Shown here: one piece after another, positions 1 through 12,900 of the stretch
Position numbering within the stretch: position 1 is the first letter of the stretch
Layout of the letters: each line of letters opens with the position of its first letter
Assembly (NCBI GenBank): GCA_032207245.1
Contig: CM063507.1
Location: 90,578,560 to 90,642,559 of the forward strand
Length of the DNA: 64,000 nucleotides
Source: Pardosa pseudoannulata
Taxonomy: Eukaryota > Arthropoda > Arachnida > Araneae > Lycosidae
Reading direction: 5' to 3'
The notes under the pieces: model-generated
The model's database searches: none
Told to the model about the DNA's origin: nothing
What the model saw: the letters and a program-made list of their open reading frames with translations, nothing else
Made by a program: the position numbers and the translations under genes

Positions 1-3000
1 TTGTTGCCCATTAGTCTGTATTTAGTCAATAATGATAAAAAAAGCTTCATATATTACAGAATATTTTCTGTTGAAAATGTTTGTTTTATTAGTCTTTTCT
101 ACTGATAAAACTTTCTTTCTGACAACTATTTCTTGTCTTGGTCTTGAAATCCGTAATTGAAAAATCTTCCTAAAAATTGTCTCCATCTATTTTGTGTAGA
201 GTCATCTAAAAAAAGCAGATAATTTAGTCTGGAATACATATGAAGATCTTTGTCTATTCTCAAATCATGAACGTAAAATTCACAAAATAAATATTACATA
301 CAGTTGTTTTTGTTGTATGTTTATAGTGCAAATCATACATACGGTTTTTTTAAAAAAAAATCTACATTTAAAAGAGTATAAGATAATAAAACCTTACAAA
401 AAAGTTGTAAATTAGTTTCTAGAAAAATCGTAGATGAAAGTCTCTAACATCATGAAAATGAAAAACATTGTAAAATAGAAAATTCTTACTTGTTTTTAAA
501 AATGGATTTGGAATTGTGTGAATTTTAAAATTTTAATAAAAACAGTTGTGGTTTCATACATTTTTCTATAAATGACAAATCGTTTTCTTGCACATATTTT
601 TCATTAAAAGTCGGATACCACTTTCATAATTTAAGTTTCTTTTCTGCATTTTATCATTGTTGGAAAATCCTCAGTTGAATTAAAAAACTCAAACTTTGGT
701 TCTCTGCTGGTATCTATTTTTAAAAATTTTTTAAAAAAGTATGAGTTAAGGGATTTTTATTAGTGTTTGGCATACTCAAAAATCGACTCAGATGAGATAC
801 AGTTAAAACACTGGAGACATTAAAACGGTTTTAACTTTATGGAAATTTCCTTTTCGTGAAGTTACACAAGTTGCAAATATTTTGCATAAATATATGGAAC
901 TAGAAGCTGTAAAAATTGTGGAGATTTTATCTTTTTTGTGCTCCTATATCTGTAAAATATTTTTTAAATTTTTGAAAAATGGAAGAAATTAGTCTGATTT
1001 TAATATTCTATTTTTCATCAATGTTCCATTAAAATCTTTCTTCAAATGTTTTGTGTCCGTTAGACTGTAGAATCCAAGTTGATGAAATATTCCTAGTTTG
1101 TTGCTGTGCTGTACATTAAGTAGCGATTCTGTGTTGTCTGGAGAAAATTGGTGATATAATTTCGACTTTCATTTGAGCAGTTGAAGAAACTTTAGTGTAA
1201 TCGGTTTTTAAAAATTTACAAAAATGCACATAACTCGTGTACTTTGCATGCATTTGGAGATAGTTGGAAAGGTCCTTTAACTGTCAGATAAGAGACTGTC
1301 TTGGAATTATTTGCCCTCTAAATTGTATAAAACTTCATTATAATTTACATAAGTTTTAAAGATACTGTTTCTTTTTGTATACCTTGAGATAGCAATAGTA
1401 AAGTTTAAAAATAGCTGTGTATATGAATTGATACTTCTTTCTTAGCACAATTGTTATCATGTAGTCACTTAACTCTGTATGTAAAAAAATTTAAAACTTA
1501 AAGTGGATGATGTAAATTGAGTTTGTGCTTATTTCATAAAGTATTACATTAATAAGAAATCTTCTTTGCAAAATTTGACTGTTCATAAACATTCATGTTT
1601 ATAAGATATTCCAAATTTATCTTATACATTGAGTAGATGTGGTGGTGGTTGATTGAGAAAGTTTCTCAGTTGAGTTATTCTTAAATAAAAAAAGTTTTTG
1701 TTGTATGTGAAAAGAAACACAGGCAGTTACAAAAAATATTTGTGGAGTCGTGATTATGTTCTACGTATAAACATTTAATGCCTCTTAGTCTGCGTTACCT
1801 CTATTTAGAAAAAAAAATTGTTTCTCCTGAATTGAGTTTATTATTCTGTTAGTTGTCATACATTGTTCTATTGAGAAGTAATTTTAATTTCATGAAGTTG
1901 TGTTTCTATTGGCCTGTAGAAACCATTTTATAAAAACTTTCATTGTTGTTTTCATCCTCTGCATTAAGTAGTGACCTCGGTTGTTGGCTGGAGAAAATTG
2001 CTAAGATGAATTAGTCATGTATGTGAACAGTTCTTGACAGTTAATCAGTATTTCAAAAAAGCTTAAAACGTACATAAATATTGAATCCTTGAACTTCAAC
2101 TCGATTTGGTGGTGTAATCACAGAAACTGAAAATAAAACTCTAATGAAAAAAACAAAAAACATTAAAAAACAGAAAATCCCTAAAAAAACACCTTAAAAA
2201 AAAAAGCAAAAAAAAAAAATGTGTTGTTTGTCACAGAAAAACAAAAATCAAAAAAAAAACAAAACAAAAAAAGTGTGTGTGTAAATTGATGTTGAAAAAT
2301 CCAAAAAAAAACACCAAAATCATAAAACTAATTCAAAAGAACTGCAAGAAGGAACAAAAAAAAAAAAAAACAAAAATGCGATAGTACCTATGCAAAAAAC
2401 ACAAAGGAATACTAAACAAAAACATTCACCTACACCCTAAAAAAATAAAAAAAAAACTCCAAAAACTAGTGAGCATCCGAAAAAACCTGTGGAACGACTG
2501 GAAGAAAAACCAAAAAAAAACAACTTACTGAAAAAAAATCCAGGGGAACAAAAACAAACAACCCAACAGAACGAACATTCTATAACATGATTTCAAAATA
2601 AAGAGTTTTTTATTGGAATGTGAAACTTGAACTATGCATATTTTTTTTTATATTAGATTAGAAATCTTTATTTCGTGCAGATATTTTCTGTCTGTAGAAT
2701 CCCTGTTCATAATATATTCGTGATTGTTTCATCCTGTATTTTACGTAGATTTGGTGATATGTTGCTGGAAAAAATTAGCAAGATGAGTTATTCTGACATG
2801 TAAAAATTTGATGTTTTTTTTGTTCTGTCTGAAATCTCTGGTTAGATATAGACCCATGCAGTCTGAATTATTGTCAAGTTGTGTCATTCTACTGCTTTCA
2901 ATCAGATGACAGACTTTTGTCTGTGTTAAGTCTATGTTGAATAATTTTAAAACTACAAATTTGTGTCAGCCTTATACATGGCATTTGAAATTGTTCTAGT

Positions 3001-3122
3001 TTTTTTTTATTCTTCTATTCAAAACAATTTTTTTGCACATTTTTCTTGGTACATTAGTCTTTGGATTACATAAATAATTTCTTAATTAATTATGACTGAA
3101 GTATAATAAATACTGGAGAAAT
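1..3122. repeat. AT-rich DNA with degenerate long-period repeats
   Basis: No convincing gene. A motif set beginning CTGTAGAA(T/A)CC and followed by (C/T)ATTAAGTAG-like and CTGGAGAAAATTG-like strings recurs near 1066, 1914 and 2692, suggesting decayed tandem units of roughly 0.8 kb. Similarity is partial, so the period is approximate. The block ends at an assembly gap. Confidence 0.4.
2120..2600. repeat. A-rich low-complexity tract
   Basis: Nearly 500 bases dominated by A runs broken by single C, CC or short G/T words. Strand composition is strongly asymmetric compared with both flanks. It may be decayed satellite or a poorly resolved assembly stretch; no reading frame is supported. Confidence 0.6.
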
Positions 3123-3222
3123 NNNNNNNNNNNNNNNNNNNNNNNNNNNNNNNNNNNNNNNNNNNNNNNNNNNNNNNNNNNNNNNNNNNNNNNNNNNNNN
3201 NNNNNNNNNNNNNNNNNNNNNN
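3123..3222. other. Assembly gap of 100 N
   Basis: Exactly 100 N, the usual placeholder for a gap of unknown size. It removes the N-terminal part of the adjoining piggyBac pseudogene. Confidence 0.99.
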
Positions 3223-4250
3223 TTGTTTCTCATACTGAATAATAATTTTGTAAAATTTGGACACTTCTCTGCAATTTTAACCATTGCTGAAATGATCATG
3301 ATGTATTACGGTAAGAATAGATTGAAACAGTTCATCCGATGCAAGCCAATTCGTTTTGGATATAAACTTTGGGCTCTGTGGAAGCGAGGGATATTGTTTC
3401 ACAATTTTTCCCTCTATTTGCGGTGAAGAAGCTGATACAAGAAATGATACTCCCCTAGGCACTCGGGTTGTGATGGAACTAACTGAGAATATCGCGAATC
3501 AAGCTACACTTTATAATTTGAAAACTGTTTTACCAGCATTGGTATTTTGAAAAGTATGTGAACAGGATCTTCCAGCTACAGGAACCATACGAGAAAATCG
3601 GATAAACCACGAAAGTCCTCTAAAAAATCTAAGTATGCGGAAAACAGAAAGAGGCACGTCTCATTTTGCATTTGACGAGATCTCCGAGATTTCCCTGGCG
3701 CGATGGAATGACAATAGTACTGTTACTGTTGCTACAAATTTCAGTACTTTAGAACCATTTTTTGATGGGAAAAGACGAGTAAAAGGACACAAAGATAAAG
3801 TGTATATGCCGAATTTGATAAATTCTTACAACAAACATACGGGCATCACCAAGACTGGTTTGCTGGACTTCGTGGGAAAAAGTGATACTAGCCACTTTTT
3901 ATACGTTCATTGGACATGGCTATGGTAAACGCGTGGATAATTCACAAAACTCTCAACAAAAATGAAGCCATAAACTTGAAGGAGTTCCGAAGAGTTGTAA
4001 CAGCAGTGTATCTAAAAACATATGTGATAAGAACAAGAGGTAGACCTAGGATCTCGACTGTACCTTCTGGTGCAAGAGGAGATGTCCGAAAAGATAGTGT
4101 TGGCCATTTTTTACTAAAGCGAGAAAAAACAGCGCCCTTGTCCAAGAGAGGGATGCAAAGGAAAGTGAAAAACATACTGTGGGAAATGTGACTAAACAAT
4201 TTGCAGGCTTGCTTTTGGCAGACCTTTCCACCAAGATTAAAGGAAAATTC
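3223..4250 (+). pseudogene. piggyBac-family transposase (PGBD-like), 5' part lost, frameshifted
   Basis: Three successive frames give pieces of a DDE_Tnp_1_7 (piggyBac) transposase. Around 3285-3360 the reading RLKQFIRCKPIRFGYKLWAL matches the well-known KQFIRGKPIRFGYKLW block that follows the first catalytic Asp; here the expected DE pair reads AE, so the first catalytic acid is lost. About 3440-3550 gives LGTRVVMELTE. About 3680-3900 gives LARWNDNSTVTVATN and a YNKH-GI-KTGLLDF block corresponding to the third-acid region. About 3916-4010 gives MVNAWIIHKTL and EFRRVV. At least two frameshifts and the assembly gap separate these pieces. No terminal inverted repeats were found. It is a dead transposase rather than a domesticated gene. 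Confidence 0.85.
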
Positions 4251-6450
4251 AACTGAAAATTGAACTAATTTGTAAATAAGATGTTAAAATTCAAATAAAG
4301 TAAAGGTTTGTACTCGGAAATTACTTTTCGTCTTTGAAGAAAACAGGAAAACATGCAAGTGGAAATTTTATCCCCATTATCCCAGTGTCTTATTTAGAGG
4401 ACGGGTCAGATTTCTTATATGAAATATATATTTTTTTTTCGAATTTTGTTATATTTCGTTTGTTTAGGTTGAATTATTTTTAGAAAACAATTCTTCTCAA
4501 ATATGAACAAAATAAATTGGGATAAAACGGGTTAATACGAGGTACATCCCTCCCCCCAATAGGTTAACATGAAGAGAGAGAAGAAACCAGATTGTTAGAT
4601 AAGGAACATGTACTTAATCTAGTCTAATTTTGCTTGCGCTTCCATTTGCTTATTTCCCCAAGTACAAAGTTGCACATTGTGAAGCTAAGGATTAGATGTT
4701 TGTTTTCAATTTTCTGTGGCTTAACAATTTCGACTTTTTAAATAAAATGTTCTCTATTACTCAGGCTCGTTTTCAGAGGGCTCTTCTAGATGTGTTTAGA
4801 AACTAACACGTCATGATTCTTTTCGGAAATAAAGGATTGACACTCTAAAGTTTATAGATAAACGACATGAAATGGATCACCTTAATGAGTAATATTATCA
4901 TTGGAACTCGCTTCAAGGACTACACCAAAAATGGCGAGAAAGATGTTCGTTCGAATCGGAAACAGTAAAGTACAACTGCCATGTTTCGTTTTTTGAGCTA
5001 AAAGGTTTTATGCGAATTCAGGGGTTAAACAGCCAGAAAATAATGACACATTTTAACGTGTGCAAGCATTCATTCAATCAATCAGCTGATGTGGTATACG
5101 TAGAATTTCGGTACCGCAAGGCAGAGGATTTGCATTTCGTGCACCATCCAGTTGATTTAAGAGAACTTATTTGTATTCAGTATTAAGAAAAAATATGAAA
5201 CGTTTTTGAAAGTAATAGCGATTTCAAGATTGACTTTAGGATGTGTTAATAGGGCTTTTATTTCAGTATAGAAATATCCTCTTTGACACATCTAAAATTA
5301 AGTTACTGAAAGCTGCAAATGCCAAAAGAAAATGCTACTCGTTATTTCGATATTATCTTAAACTATTTTTTTAAATTAACGAAACATTGTATTCCTCATT
5401 TTTTAGTAGATTTAGATTTTTTTTTACACTAATATAGAGGAATTAAATACCCCTAATATCAGAACCTTGTAATAGCACACTATTTTTATATTTAAAAATT
5501 TTTTATCATTCCTTTGTTTAAACTTTGAATTATTATCTTTGTAATGAATACTTATTGACAAACAATGACATTCAAAATTTACGTCGAATAACCAATAGCA
5601 GTAATTGAACTAAAAACTTAAAACCCTAATTTTTTTTTTTTTTTTTTTAAACTGAAAATCCATAATACATTAATACTAAACTCTGATTAGCAACGATTTA
5701 GATACAACTATTTGTAATGAAAATATTAGGTAGGAATATTAGAAAGCGAAAACTGCTGCAAACATTCATTCCAGAAGATATATTTAAACAAGTTTTTCAG
5801 TATTGAAAGGCAATGCTGTAGCTACTGCGATATAGTCTTAAATATAAAGTATAAGAAACTGGTTTACTCTTTTACATAATCCCTTGTTAAAAAAAATAAG
5901 AGATGCTATTGTTTTTATATAAAAAAAATCCTAGAACATTTTATAAAAAATTTAGTCAAATTCATGATATATACACATATAAGAGATTTTTAAGGATTAT
6001 TTTTGACATTAAAACTTTATGCTATTTTATACTGTAAAATGAATGCGTATTTTACCAAGAGAAACATTTCAAACTTATTTAAAATACTTCAGGGCATTTT
6101 ACTGTAGAATATTTTTTCATCAATTATCATATTGAATGATTGTTCATTAGCCCCTAAATTTCTTTTTAACATCTTTGAATTTCTTTTAAAAAATTACCAT
6201 TACAGTAAAGGCAAATTTAAATCCAACATAAAATAATTTTTTGAATTGAGTATGTTTAAATGCTAAAAAGAAATTTAAATGAAAAAATTAGGAAAGGAGA
6301 TTAAAATGAAATTACAATCTTGTACATACGTAATTGATAGAAAATTGATTTTATCGATAAACATGAATTTTAAAGTACGCGAGTTTCCTTTAAATGTTAT
6401 TTTTGAATTTTTAGAGAAAGAATAATTTTGACCTCAAAATGTACTTGTAC
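4251..6450. other. Intergenic AT-rich sequence
   Basis: No coding frame, RNA gene or clear transposon is visible. It contains poly-T (5630-5650) and generic AT-rich sequence and lies downstream of the 3' end of the minus-strand gene that ends at 6732. Confidence 0.6.
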
Positions 6451-6691
6451 GAGACGGTTCCCCAGCCGTCGGTAGGCGAGACGGTCGGCCCCAGCCGTCG
6501 GTAGGCGAGACGGTTCCCCAGCCGTCGGTAGGCGAGACGGTTCCCCAGCCGTCGGTAGGCGAGACGGTTCCCCAGCCGTCGGTAGGCGAGACGGTTCCCC
6601 AGCCGTCGGTAGGCGAGACGGTTCCCCAGCCGTCGGTAGGCGAGACGGTTCCCCAGCCGTCGGTTGGCGAGACGGTTCCAGCCGTCGGTAG
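6451..6691 (-). repeat. 27-bp minisatellite in the predicted 3' UTR
   Basis: Nine tandem units of GAGACGGTTCCCCAGCCGTC followed by GGTAGGC, starting 41 bases past the stop codon of the predicted gene. Unit 2 has an altered GACGGTCGGCCCC core; unit 9 is shortened. Each unit can fold as GACGG-loop-CCGTC, the same core as the coding array in exon 7. Confidence 0.95.
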
Positions 6692-6731
6692 CCGCTAGAT
6701 GGTGAAGTCGGAGCAGGGGACAGGTGGGCGT

Positions 6732-6902
6732 TCAGTCCATGTCAGACCACTCGTCTGACGACTCCACCAAATCCAGATAGATGGCTAACGTCCTACTAAC
6801 CATCTCCTGGGGTAGACGGCTGTAGGTGTAGCGGGGGCAGCGGCGTCGAAATGCCCGCATACCCCTCTCATCATCTGGGATCCAGACCTGCACAGAGGCT
6901 GG
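6732..6902 (-). CDS. Exon 8, terminal coding exon
   Basis: 171 nt from acceptor TTTTTCAG|CCAGCC to a TGA at 6734-6732, exactly 57 codons. It encodes PASVQVWIPDDERG, then an Arg/Cys stretch (RAFRRRCPRYTYSRL) and an acidic tail ending ESSDEWSDMD. The frame agrees with the 3' end of exon 7. Confidence 0.7.
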   Translation of the reverse strand, partial: PASVQVWIPDDERGMRAFRRRCPRYTYSRLPQEMVSRTLAIYLDLVESSDEWSDMD

Positions 6903-9900
6903 CTGAAAAAGACAAACGAATCAACGTTAGAATAAATCGAGATGCATCGTACATTATTGCGACATAAAAATATCAATAAAGAAACGCAACAAGTCGAAAC
7001 ATTCCATTATAGATACGCAACTTGCGGCATAAATCAATAGTTTAAACCTCATTTAACCTAGGTATGGCCAAACCCACAAAAACAACGAAACTAAAGTAAT
7101 ACACAAATATAAGCATTTGATATAATCAATATAATATTTAATTCATTTATTGATTATTATCTACATTTAAGTAGACTTATTTTGTGAATAATATTTAATA
7201 ATTATGCAATATTTTCAGTTTTCACCTGCACGAAATTTTCTTGTACGGCGAAATAATAGCATTTTATTTTAGATTTAAAACTAGAAATAAAAGAATGAAG
7301 GATATCTAAAGACATCGAGTGGCGGTCTAAGGGGTTGGATGATACGTTTAGTCTCCAGAGTTCGATTATTCGAAATCTACTGCAGGCATAAATATTCACA
7401 TCCGTTTGAATCAGCCAGAAAGAATTACTTCCGGTTTTATATCAGATATATATATATCATAATAAATTTACTTTTTTTATTTTAAGCTGATTTGTTACTT
7501 TTAATTTAGCTTTTTTTGGTTTATTATCTTATTCTTAAGTCTATAGCCTATTAGAACCTGTGGTTGAATTTAGTACTTAACTATTTTACACAGCGCAACC
7601 AAAGTAATACTTGGTCTTTGTGAATTACCAAAATAAATACCACTATACATTTGATCACAGGTTAATACCTAAATATAAACGAGGGCTAACTATTTATACA
7701 GCTGAATAGAGACCTTATTTTTACACTTGCACTTTTATACTCTCATACGCAATATTATTCATGCATGTCATACAATCTAAAAGCGGATTTCGAATCTCTG
7801 CTTTAAAAACTGGAACCGAAGATATTAAAAAATGATGACCCGTGTTTAAGGTAATGTAGACTGGCAATTTTTTTTTCAATTAATAATTATATTTTGAATT
7901 CAAATATTCCAGATAGAAGATAGTTTTGAAATGTTACTCACATCATAACCCCTGTCTCCGTGAGGGAAGGCGGCGCGGTAGTCAAACTCCCTTGGCCCAG
8001 CAGCTGGCTCATCGTCGGAGTCGACTAAAGGTGGTGACGGCCCTGCCGTCGGAGGTCGGGACGGCCCTGCCGTCGGTAGTCGGGACGGCCCTGCCGTCGG
8101 TAGTCGGGACGGCCCTGCCGTCGGTAGTCGGGACGGCCCTGCCGTCGGAAGTAGTGACGGCCCTGCCGTCGGAAGTAGTGACGGCCCTGCCGTCGGAAGT
8201 AGTGACGGCCCTGCCGTCGGACGGCCCTGCCGTCGGAAGTCGGGACGGCCCTGCCGTCGGAAGTCGGGACGGCCCTGCCGTCGGAAGTCGGGACGGCCCT
8301 GCCGTCGGAAGTCGGGACGGCCCTGCCGTCGGAAGTCGAGTCGGGACGGCCCTGCCGTCGGAAGTCGGGACGGCCCTGCCGTCGGAAGTCGGGACGGCCC
8401 TGCCGTCGGAAGTCGGGACGGCCCTGCCGTCGGAAGTCGGGACGGCCCTGCCGTCGGAAGTCGGGACGGCCCTGCCGTCGGAAGTCGGGACGGCCCTGCC
8501 GTCGGAAGTAGTGACGGCCCTGCCGTCGGAAGTCGGTACGGCCCTGCCGTCGGAAGTAGTGACGGCCCTGCCGTCGGAAGTAGTGACGGCCCTGCCGTCG
8601 GAAGTAGTGACGGCCCTGCCGTCGGAGGTCGGGACGGCCCTGCCGTCGGAGGTCGGGACGGCCCTGCCGTCGGAGGTCGGGACGGCCCTGCCGTCGGAAG
8701 TCGGGACGGCCCTGCCGTCGGAAGTCGGGACGGCCCTGCCGTCGGAAGTCGGGACGGCCCTGCCGTCGGAAGTCGGGACGGCCCTGCCGTCGGAAGTCGG
8801 GACGGGCCCTGCCGTCGGAAGTCGGGACGGCCCTGCCGTCGGAAGTCGGGACGGCCCTGCCGTCGGAAGTCGGGACGGCCCTGCCGTCGGAAGTCGGGAC
8901 GGCCCTGCCGTCGGAAGTCGTGACGGGCCTGCCGTCGGAAGTCGTGACGGGCCTGCCGTCGGAAGTCGTGACGGGCCTGCCGTCGGAAGTCGTGACGGGC
9001 CTGCCGTCGGGAGTAGTGACGGTCCAGCCGTCGACGGAGACGTCCCTGGTGGGGGCGCTGCTGCTGCTGCTGCTGCGGCGGCTGCTGCAAGCCGGGCTCG
9101 GCTCCTCGTCATGGGAGGCTGGCCTACCTGTAGAAACATACAATAATATTTAAAGATTTAATTAATAAGTAATAATAATAAATTTAATCTTGTTGCAGCA
9201 GATTTCAAACTAAGTCTGCAAAAGATCAAACTCAAGAAAGATGCAAGTATTGTAGCAGTAAAATACTTTCGCTACAAGCGAAATATAATCAACCCTTTGA
9301 AAGTTTCTTTTTTTCCAGAATTCGATGAAAAAATCGCATTCTTTTATTGCATATTTTTGTTCATTTTACATATTTAAGTAAAGATATGTTATTAAAATTA
9401 ACATTTTTAATATTTTTAAGCATTTATTACAACTTTCTTTCTTTCTATGAAAGCATCATAAAACTAAAGTTTACCTTTAGTCTCATCGATATCCAAGTTA
9501 ATTTTTGGAATTGCAGCGAAAGAAAATCTAGGAGGCACATCCGAATGATTATCACAATTTTAAAAAATTTTCTTGCTTGACTGATTCCATCTGTACTACT
9601 ACCAGAGTCACTACTATCCAAGTTATCTAGTAAACTTTCGCTACTATCATTTACAGATAATTCAGTTTGATTCCGAGTCACAGTTCGAAACGCAAGAAAT
9701 TAGCTCCCTACTCTCTGAATTATCCATTATTAAAAGTAAAAATATATTATTCAACTCTTACACCAATAAAATTATCAGGCGGTTAGTATAGTATAACCAG
9801 AAAGCTATAGACTGAAAGATAACAATTAGTCTTCTCATACAAAACATGCGAAAAAACCCGCGCTTTTGAACCAATCAGAGTAGAAAATAAAATAAATTGT

Positions 9901-12900
9901 AAACTATCATTTACTGGACATCTATACGAATAATTTGTTACTAAAATTGGAAAAAATACGGTACCATTATCGTAGACATGAGAGAATTTTAGATGCATTA
10001 TAGGGAGGTCCGACTGCGTCAGTAGAGTATGTATTACATTTAAATGGAGAAATAAAAGAATTTACGATTTAATCCGCATTAAAATTTTCTTAATATTTTT
10101 ATAACATCATTGAAAAAACTTTACGCAAAGCTGACAATTGATCGCTGGCAAAACATAAATTCTATTCTCTATAGAATGAGATAACAGGCAACGACATTTC
10201 CTCTATTATCATAGTGTTTACAAATCAATCTCAAAATTACCTGTATACAGGTATTAATTCCTCGACATGAAAATGAACAGGGAGTGGATGCGTCCGAAAA
10301 TATGCCATTTAGTTTTTCGATCAATTTTACCTCTGCTCAACATTTTAGTGCAAGATTAGAAATAGAACGTATTATTTTGAAATCTCTATTGTTACGTAAC
10401 GTGTAATGAGGTTTATATAAGATGTCAATGGACAATAAGTAATAGCATAAAATTAGAATTTTTTTTTTTTTTTTTTGGGGGGGGAGAGTACCAAACACTT
10501 ATTATCGAATACGCAGAAAAGATGTCACTTTACATTTATCGGCTGATCTGCTACATACATTTTTAAGGATACGAATTTTGAACAGTAATCAAAACAATAG
10601 AAGAAGGAGTTACCAAGTTATTTAATATTATTCTGCATGTCTTCTTTAGATAGCTTTGACGTCGTGGACACTTTAAAGTCTACTTTGATACGTGAAATGA
10701 CTGACGTCCCCCGAACGTCAAGGTATGTCAAGGGGGTTAAGGGGTAAAATACCTTTAAATATTAAATATTTTCCCTACAGATAAAATTCTGAATTGAAAA
10801 AGCTGTTATTTTTAATTTATTCCATTGTTCATAGTAACAAAAAGTACTGCACCTTGAAGAATGATTGTTTTAGGAATCTAACAACTTTTAAAAATCCATT
10901 TTTCAAAAAATGTGTGAGTGTAACAATGTCATGTTTACTGACGAGTCAAGATTTGCTCTGGAGCCATATGACAAGCGTATACGTGTATGGCGTGAACAAG
11001 AAACACTCAATAAACCCCAAAACATCACCGCACATCTCGCATTTGGAGGCGGAAGAAATATAGTGTGGGCAGGGATTTCATAAGGATACCGCACCGACCT
11101 GCACATTTTTAAACCTGGTTCTGTGACGGTATCGAGATGAAGTCTTAGGAAACATTGTGAGATTTTACGTTGCTGCAGTTGGCCATAATTTTGTTTTAAT
11201 GGACGATAAATCATGTCCCAATAGAGCTGACATCGTCGATGACTGACTGCAGCGTGATGGGATTGCTAGTATGGAGTGGTCATCCTCAATTCCATTGAAA
11301 ATCTTTGGGATGCTCTCGGCCGTGCTGTATCTTCACGTTTCCCACTCTTTTTGAGCTGGAAACTGCTCTACAAGAATGGCGATTGCTTAATTCTGAGGTG
11401 GTTGACCATCTATTTGAAAATATAGCCACAAGGTGTTAACTTTGCATATTGATGAGGGGGGAGGGTCACATACCCTATTAATGTCCTTCTATTCCTTTTA
11501 TGCAGTTTATTTTCACTTTATGCATAATTATGTTCAAGTCTCCAGTATGTTATCAGATAAAAAAAAAATTTAATATTGTTTTCATTTCTGTATTTGGTTC
11601 GGAGTGCTACGGTCTACTTTCTACAACACGAGAGCTATATTTACCGGGATCTACAGCTTAAAGCCGATTCCGAACGACTACGAATATCCATGACACGTTG
11701 GGATTCGAACCCACGATCTCCGGAACCGAAGGCCAGTACACTAACCAATCGGCCATCGTTCGGCATTTCATTTCTGTAAATAATTATTGCTTTTGTTTTA
11801 TGCATAAATATACATGCTACTTTCCTGCCGAAGTTTGTGTCAATCAAAGTAGTATTTGCAGATTTTTTTGCATTTTATATCTCCGTTCTTAACTTTTGGA
11901 AGTGAATGGGTATGTATGTGTGCAAGTATTACATATATATATTAATATTTGTGTATATAAACAAGTATTACTTGCAACTAGATGAAATGACGATATAATG
12001 TGCTATCATACTGTTCAAAATTTAATTTTTCTAAATTGTCAATGTTTTATGGGGATATAGTACATTTTGAAACTGAATACTTTCGTCAGAAACCAGCCTT
12101 TTTTCAATTCATAATAAAATACATTCTGAACCTTTCAGAATTAATACTTTTACAGTTATTCTATAATCTGATTTTAATAAAATTATAGTTTTGGCAGTTC
12201 TAAAAGTTTATTTAGAAGAATAATATAAGAAATATACACGGCGAGGAAAAATTTAATTTCTTTTCTCGCAATATGTTTTTGTAGCAAATTTAAGTAAAAT
12301 ATGTATTATTCTGTATACTAAGACAGTAAATGTATGGGATATTTCCATGCCTAAGGAAAACATTTTTAGACAAAAATAAAAAAATTGCAATTTACAGGGA
12401 AAAAAAATTCAACCTATTTCTGAAATTACCGGAATTTTATATTAGGAAATAAAAATGATAATTAGATTCGCGTGTCAAACTAACGTTATATTCCTCCTAT
12501 AAAATTTTAACAGCAAAAAGGCTGCGGCAGTAACTGATAACGAGTACATAAAAATATATAAACCTCAAGTAGCTCTGTAGAGGGAATAACCACGGGCAGT
12601 AACAGATTACGATTGTTTGTCCAAATAATAGTAATTAAAAATCTGTAATTTAGGACAATTAGAATTCGTCAAAATGTTTTTATTCAAATTCAAGTAAATA
12701 AGTTAATACAAGTATACAAGTATGCAGTCAAACTCCATTCTAAAGGACACTTTGACCATTTAAAGAGATTTTTGCGTAGTCATGTATGACTTATCTACTA
12801 GGTGCTAAAACATTACATCAATTTCCTACAATTGAGACTTTCTGAATGTAGAAAGATATATTGCTTCTATGTAAAAACCTCCCCCTCCCTCACTTGGACT

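Noticed and set aside
6451..9036. Direct-repeat arrays that might suggest a CRISPR
   Set aside because: Units are strictly tandem with no unique spacers, in eukaryotic DNA.
7926..9146. 406-aa plus-strand ORF made of VGTALPSE repeats, and alternative minus frames reading RRQGRPDF or TSDGRAVP
   Set aside because: All six frames are open across a GC-rich 24-bp array. Only the minus frame with PTAGPSRL connects to splice sites and neighbouring exons at both ends.
11701..11764. Possible functional tRNA gene on the minus strand
   Set aside because: A and B boxes are present, but the same extended body occurs at two other loci and no clean cloverleaf or anticodon arm is evident; it is a SINE.
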